Position numbers and translations under genes: made by a program
In this document: positions 60,640-64,000 of the stretch, one piece after another
Layout: every line of letters begins with the position of its first letter
Numbering within the stretch: the first letter of the stretch is position 1
NCBI GenBank assembly: GCA_027405735.1
Contig: JAPEHQ010000013.1
Location: 1 to 64,000 of the forward strand
Direction of reading: 5' to 3'
Length of the DNA: 64,000 nt
Source: Mucor racemosus
Taxonomy: Eukaryota; Mucoromycota; Mucoromycetes; Mucorales; Mucoraceae
The notes under the pieces: model-generated
What the model was told of the DNA's origin: nothing
Databases searched by the model: none
What the model saw: the letters and a program-made list of their open reading frames with translations, nothing else

Positions 60640-62258
60640 ATTATCAGCATTATGCTACCAGCTCCCAAGGTCATTTCATATCTCACGAAAGACTTCAAAA
60701 CACGTGCATTTTGCTGCTTTTCCCTTGAAAACTGGGTCCAACTTTTCATCTCTATTAAACTTTTTTTTTCACTAAATAATAATAATACAAAAATATATGT
60801 TCATATAATTTAAATGTTCAAGTTTAATTTAAAAACGCGTTTCAGGAAATATCCTATCTCTAGCAGTAGTTACAACTTTTTTAGTGCTAATGTTTTAGAT
60901 TTTTACCACTAATTCAGTGCTCAAAATAAAAAACTTTGGGCCTTCATATCTCTGCAAAACGTTAAGCTATACGAACAATTTTTAATAATGAAACTTACTT
61001 GTTTTGAAGTGTCCTATAATATATTCAAGTATGAAAGAAATCTACGCACTTTTCTTTTAAAGCCATTTTTTTGGCCTTTTCTAGTAGATTACAAAATATT
61101 TGCTAAACTGAGCAGCATTTTTTCACATTCATGTCATAGACCTAGTTTAGCTGTATTAGGTCTAATTTAGATCTTTTTAAAATACTAATTTTTTGGGGAG
61201 ATATCTTCAAAAATGTGTACAAAGAGATATTATTATTTTGTGCTTCAATTTTTCTCTAGTATATTCTCATCAAAAATCTTGAATTTGAAAAAAAAATTGA
61301 CAAGAATCTTGTTTTCTCTACGAAAAATTCAACTAGAAGTTGTAACAGTGGCTAGATCGATAGATAATTTAACGGCGGATCATATCTGTTACTAATATTT
61401 AGATTATGCTTATAAAAAGTGATATTTATCTTCAAAAAACCTCCAAAATTTCAATTGCATTTTATGCAAAATTTAATATTGCAATGGAATTACGTACTAA
61501 AAACGCTTGATAAAAATAAAACAACTTAAATTCCAAGTGTCGCTCATAAAATATGATGCCACTTGAAATGTGAACAACGATAATAAACAAACGCTTCAAT
61601 TGAACACAATAACAAACGCATGCTAAAAATATGAAATACCCTTTTTGAACCATACATGTCGTGTAGATGATAGCACCCTTGATCACGGCGCAATCAATTA
61701 CACAAATGACATATATATCAAGTCAGGATTCTATCCAAATCAATAATGATAATAAACAAAGATATCAATTTAGTCAACTACTCATCTATATCGAAGTTGC
61801 ACTATCAATATAAATAAGATTCAAGCATATAAAAAACTACACCTTAAAAATCAAGGTTACATAAAATAGATGATATAACAGAAATAAACAAAACAACCAT
61901 TTCCCAAAAGGTCGATATTGTCACACTTGACATACAATCCCTTATGGTCAATGCTCTACACAATATACCCCTTAAAATATCAAATTAATAACAATGTACT
62001 CAAAACTGGAAGATTACTAAATATACATCCATTCAAGTCTGATGGTATCCAAGTTCTCCAAATCACTATAAATACCCTCATACTTTTCAATTATTTTAAC
62101 TCTTCAGAAATCTTTCGTAATAAAAACTTTAGCTGATTATAATTGTATTTCTACTGCTTTTATTTTTTTATTTTTTTATTTTAGTAAATAACTTCGTCAT
62201 TTACTGCAAATGTAAAACATTTGTTTGAATTTTATTTAAATAGATGCAGAACTATAGA
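60640..62258 (+). repeat. Repeat A, copy 6, split by an LTR
   Basis: Landmarks of repeat A from TTATGCTACC to ATTGCATTTTATGCAAAATTT, then an L2 LTR at 61480-62208, then the next part of A (GTAAAACATTTGTTTGAATTTTATTTAAATAGATGCA). Repeat B follows at once. More diverged from copies 2 and 3 than those are from each other. Confidence 0.8.
61480..62208 (+). mobile_element. Solo LTR, family L2, nested in repeat A
   Basis: 729 bp beginning TGCAATGGAATTAC and ending TTTACTGCA; near-identical to 45740-46466 apart from a few substitutions and small indels. Flanks are AATAT (61475-61479) and AATGT (62209-62213), a target duplication with one later change. Repeat A continues across it. Confidence 0.87.
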
Positions 62259-64000
62259 TTATGTCCGTGTGCATAAAAATAGAATTGCCCATAAGCATTG
62301 ACTGTATATCAGTATTATCCCTATTTGTGCATAATAAGAAATCTGACCATGAGCATAATGAGCTGACCGTATGGACACAAATTGGTTTGTACATGACCAT
62401 CGTGTCGTTCTCAAAATTCCATTGCATATTTTACTGGAATAATGGGTTTTTAAATTACATTTGCTTTCATTAATATAGATTATAGACAATAATACAATTC
62501 AATGAGTTGTTGATGTAGAGTAATACATGCAAGAGTTAATACATTTACGATTATTAACATTTGTAAATATGTTTATAGTTTTAATGTTTACAGCAACAAT
62601 GGTTTCTGCTCGAGCATAAGCTTAAATAACACTTACTGCTTAAATTTATATGTAAGAAGCCTAATCTAAGATTATAAATGTTACTTTACCACTCATAGAA
62701 TTTAAACAAATCAACTTTCTTTGACTTACTATTTTAGTTTACGGTTGTCAGCTGTAAAAAGATTTGCTTTCAAATATAGCTACGATCATAACTATGGTTA
62801 TTAGGCAAGACATCAGATTATTCTTTTTTTGTGTTTTTATATCATTTGAAATTTTATCACTTTTCTGGAACATTTCGTGAGTCTGTAGTCAGCTCTAAAT
62901 TTTTATTGAGTAGATATAAATGTTATTGACTTCGATTTGATCTGGTATTTAAGAAATACGTCCAACAATACAGTAGTAAATAATGATGTTTGATCTTAGA
63001 ATGCGCTTAAATAAAAATATCAGTCTCTAATATAGACTGCTACTGTACCTATTATATTAAAAACATTAGTCTCTTATGTTAGCATGCGTATTCAGATAAA
63101 AGAAAAGAATATCGGCTTGATAGTCAAATATGCCTTATCAAACAGTGAATATATCTTGAAATATGAAAACAAAAAAAAGAGAGAAACAACACACGTAGAA
63201 AAGGATTTTCAAGGCTTTACATTATTTAGTGCAATTAAAGCCCTGCTAAATTGCACATTTCAGCTAATGTAAAAGCAGTATTACAGCGCATTAACCATGA
63301 ATTAAACAAAATAAGCAGTATCTGTTATTATAGAAACATACATTTTCTAACAGAAAAACCGTCTGTCATATCATAGATTCGTTAAAAAATTGCAAACGCG
63401 AGCCCGCAGAGCGATGCCGTAATTGAGCATAGCACGATTGAACGGCTAAGTCTCTTATACTATGGTATACAGTATATCTAAGTTTTAAATAAAAAATGTA
63501 TTTTTTTTCAACTTTTTCTTATGTTTAACCATTTGCGGTCTGAAAATTCAGAATTTGTAGCGGACATTTTCGGGGCTCATTTTACCCTTACCAACACTCA
63601 TGATTTTGATCAAAAAATAGAAAAATCAATGTTTGATACCAAAATCAACGTTTAAATATACTACATTGTGAGAGAAAATTGTAGCTATAGCTAATACACA
63701 TTTTATAAAAGCTTAATATTAAATGTTAAGTAATGAAACTTTGTACTTTTGGCCCAAAAACAGATTTTTGGGTAAAGGATTTTCATGTAATATTTTGCAA
63801 TAAAAATATTTGTTATTTTTTATTGGGCAAATAGAGCTCTAAATGTTGTATATGTGTATATTTTTTGTTTTTATAATTGGTAGTATAATTAACTCTAGAT
63901 TTGCAAAACCAGAAAAAAAAATTAAAAAATGTCAAAATTGATGATCTGGACAAAAATAATTTTCTAAATTAATATTCCGTTTATAAGCTTTGTAAGTCTT
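62259..64000 (+). repeat. Repeat B, copy 2, runs off the window
   Basis: Collinear with 29612-30812 plus 32136-32700. It lacks the TIR element found in copy 1 and has an altered junction at that point (63465-63480). Copy 1 downstream equivalents suggest B extends past base 64000. Confidence 0.85.

Overview
The window is one chromosome end of a filamentous fungus. It opens with 17 perfect CCCTAA units, so the real telomere is at base 1. The genome is AT-rich, and introns are tiny (mostly 51-78 nt, GTA(A/T)GT-type donors, TAG/CAG acceptors). Poly-glutamine runs written as CAA/CAG are common. A MEF2-type MADS gene, a Lrg1-type LIM-RhoGAP, an Elg1/ATAD5 homologue, FAR1-type DNA-binding proteins and a TnpB-like (Fanzor) element occur together. 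I read this as a Mucoromycota (probably Mucorales) genome; that is inference, since no species marker is present.

Layout. 1-8.4 kb is subtelomere: telomere, T-rich degenerate telomeric DNA with small tandem repeats, an OrsD-type zinc-finger pseudogene (1868-4406, -), an apparently intact unknown five-exon gene (4663-5933, -), a ~209-bp satellite array with palindromes (about 6.06-8.0 kb) and a solo LTR. 9.6-16.4 kb is a compact gene block: a GCIP/cyclin-D-binding-like gene (+), LRG1 (-) and ELG1 (-), with 53-bp and 106-bp gaps. 16.8-34 kb is repeat territory: a decayed 28S rRNA 3' fragment, repeat family A, a decayed Fanzor-like transposase, one FAR1-domain gene, and a composite A-B-A(inverted) block that carries a nested pogo-like TIR element and a dynein intermediate chain gene fragment. 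34.9-41.2 kb holds PEX1 and a MADS-box gene (both +). 41.2-52 kb is again repeats (solo LTRs, a deleted DDE transposon, an AAGC-rich tract) followed by about 3 kb of featureless AT-rich DNA. 52.1-59.9 kb is the second gene block: a homeodomain gene (+), a Doa4-like ubiquitin protease with a rhodanese-like region (-) and secreted dipeptidyl-peptidase V (-). 60.6-64 kb repeats the A+B composite, with an LTR nested in A.

The protein-coding genes are ordinary housekeeping or regulatory functions (PCNA unloading, Rho1 GAP, peroxisome import, deubiquitination, transcription factors, secreted peptidase). I see no metabolic cluster linking them. I reconstructed the exon structures by hand and checked that reading phase is kept across every intron; complete models are given for nine genes. 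The unusual biology lies in the repeats: palindrome-bearing satellites, nested insertions with readable target duplications, a probable excision footprint, and several gene relics.
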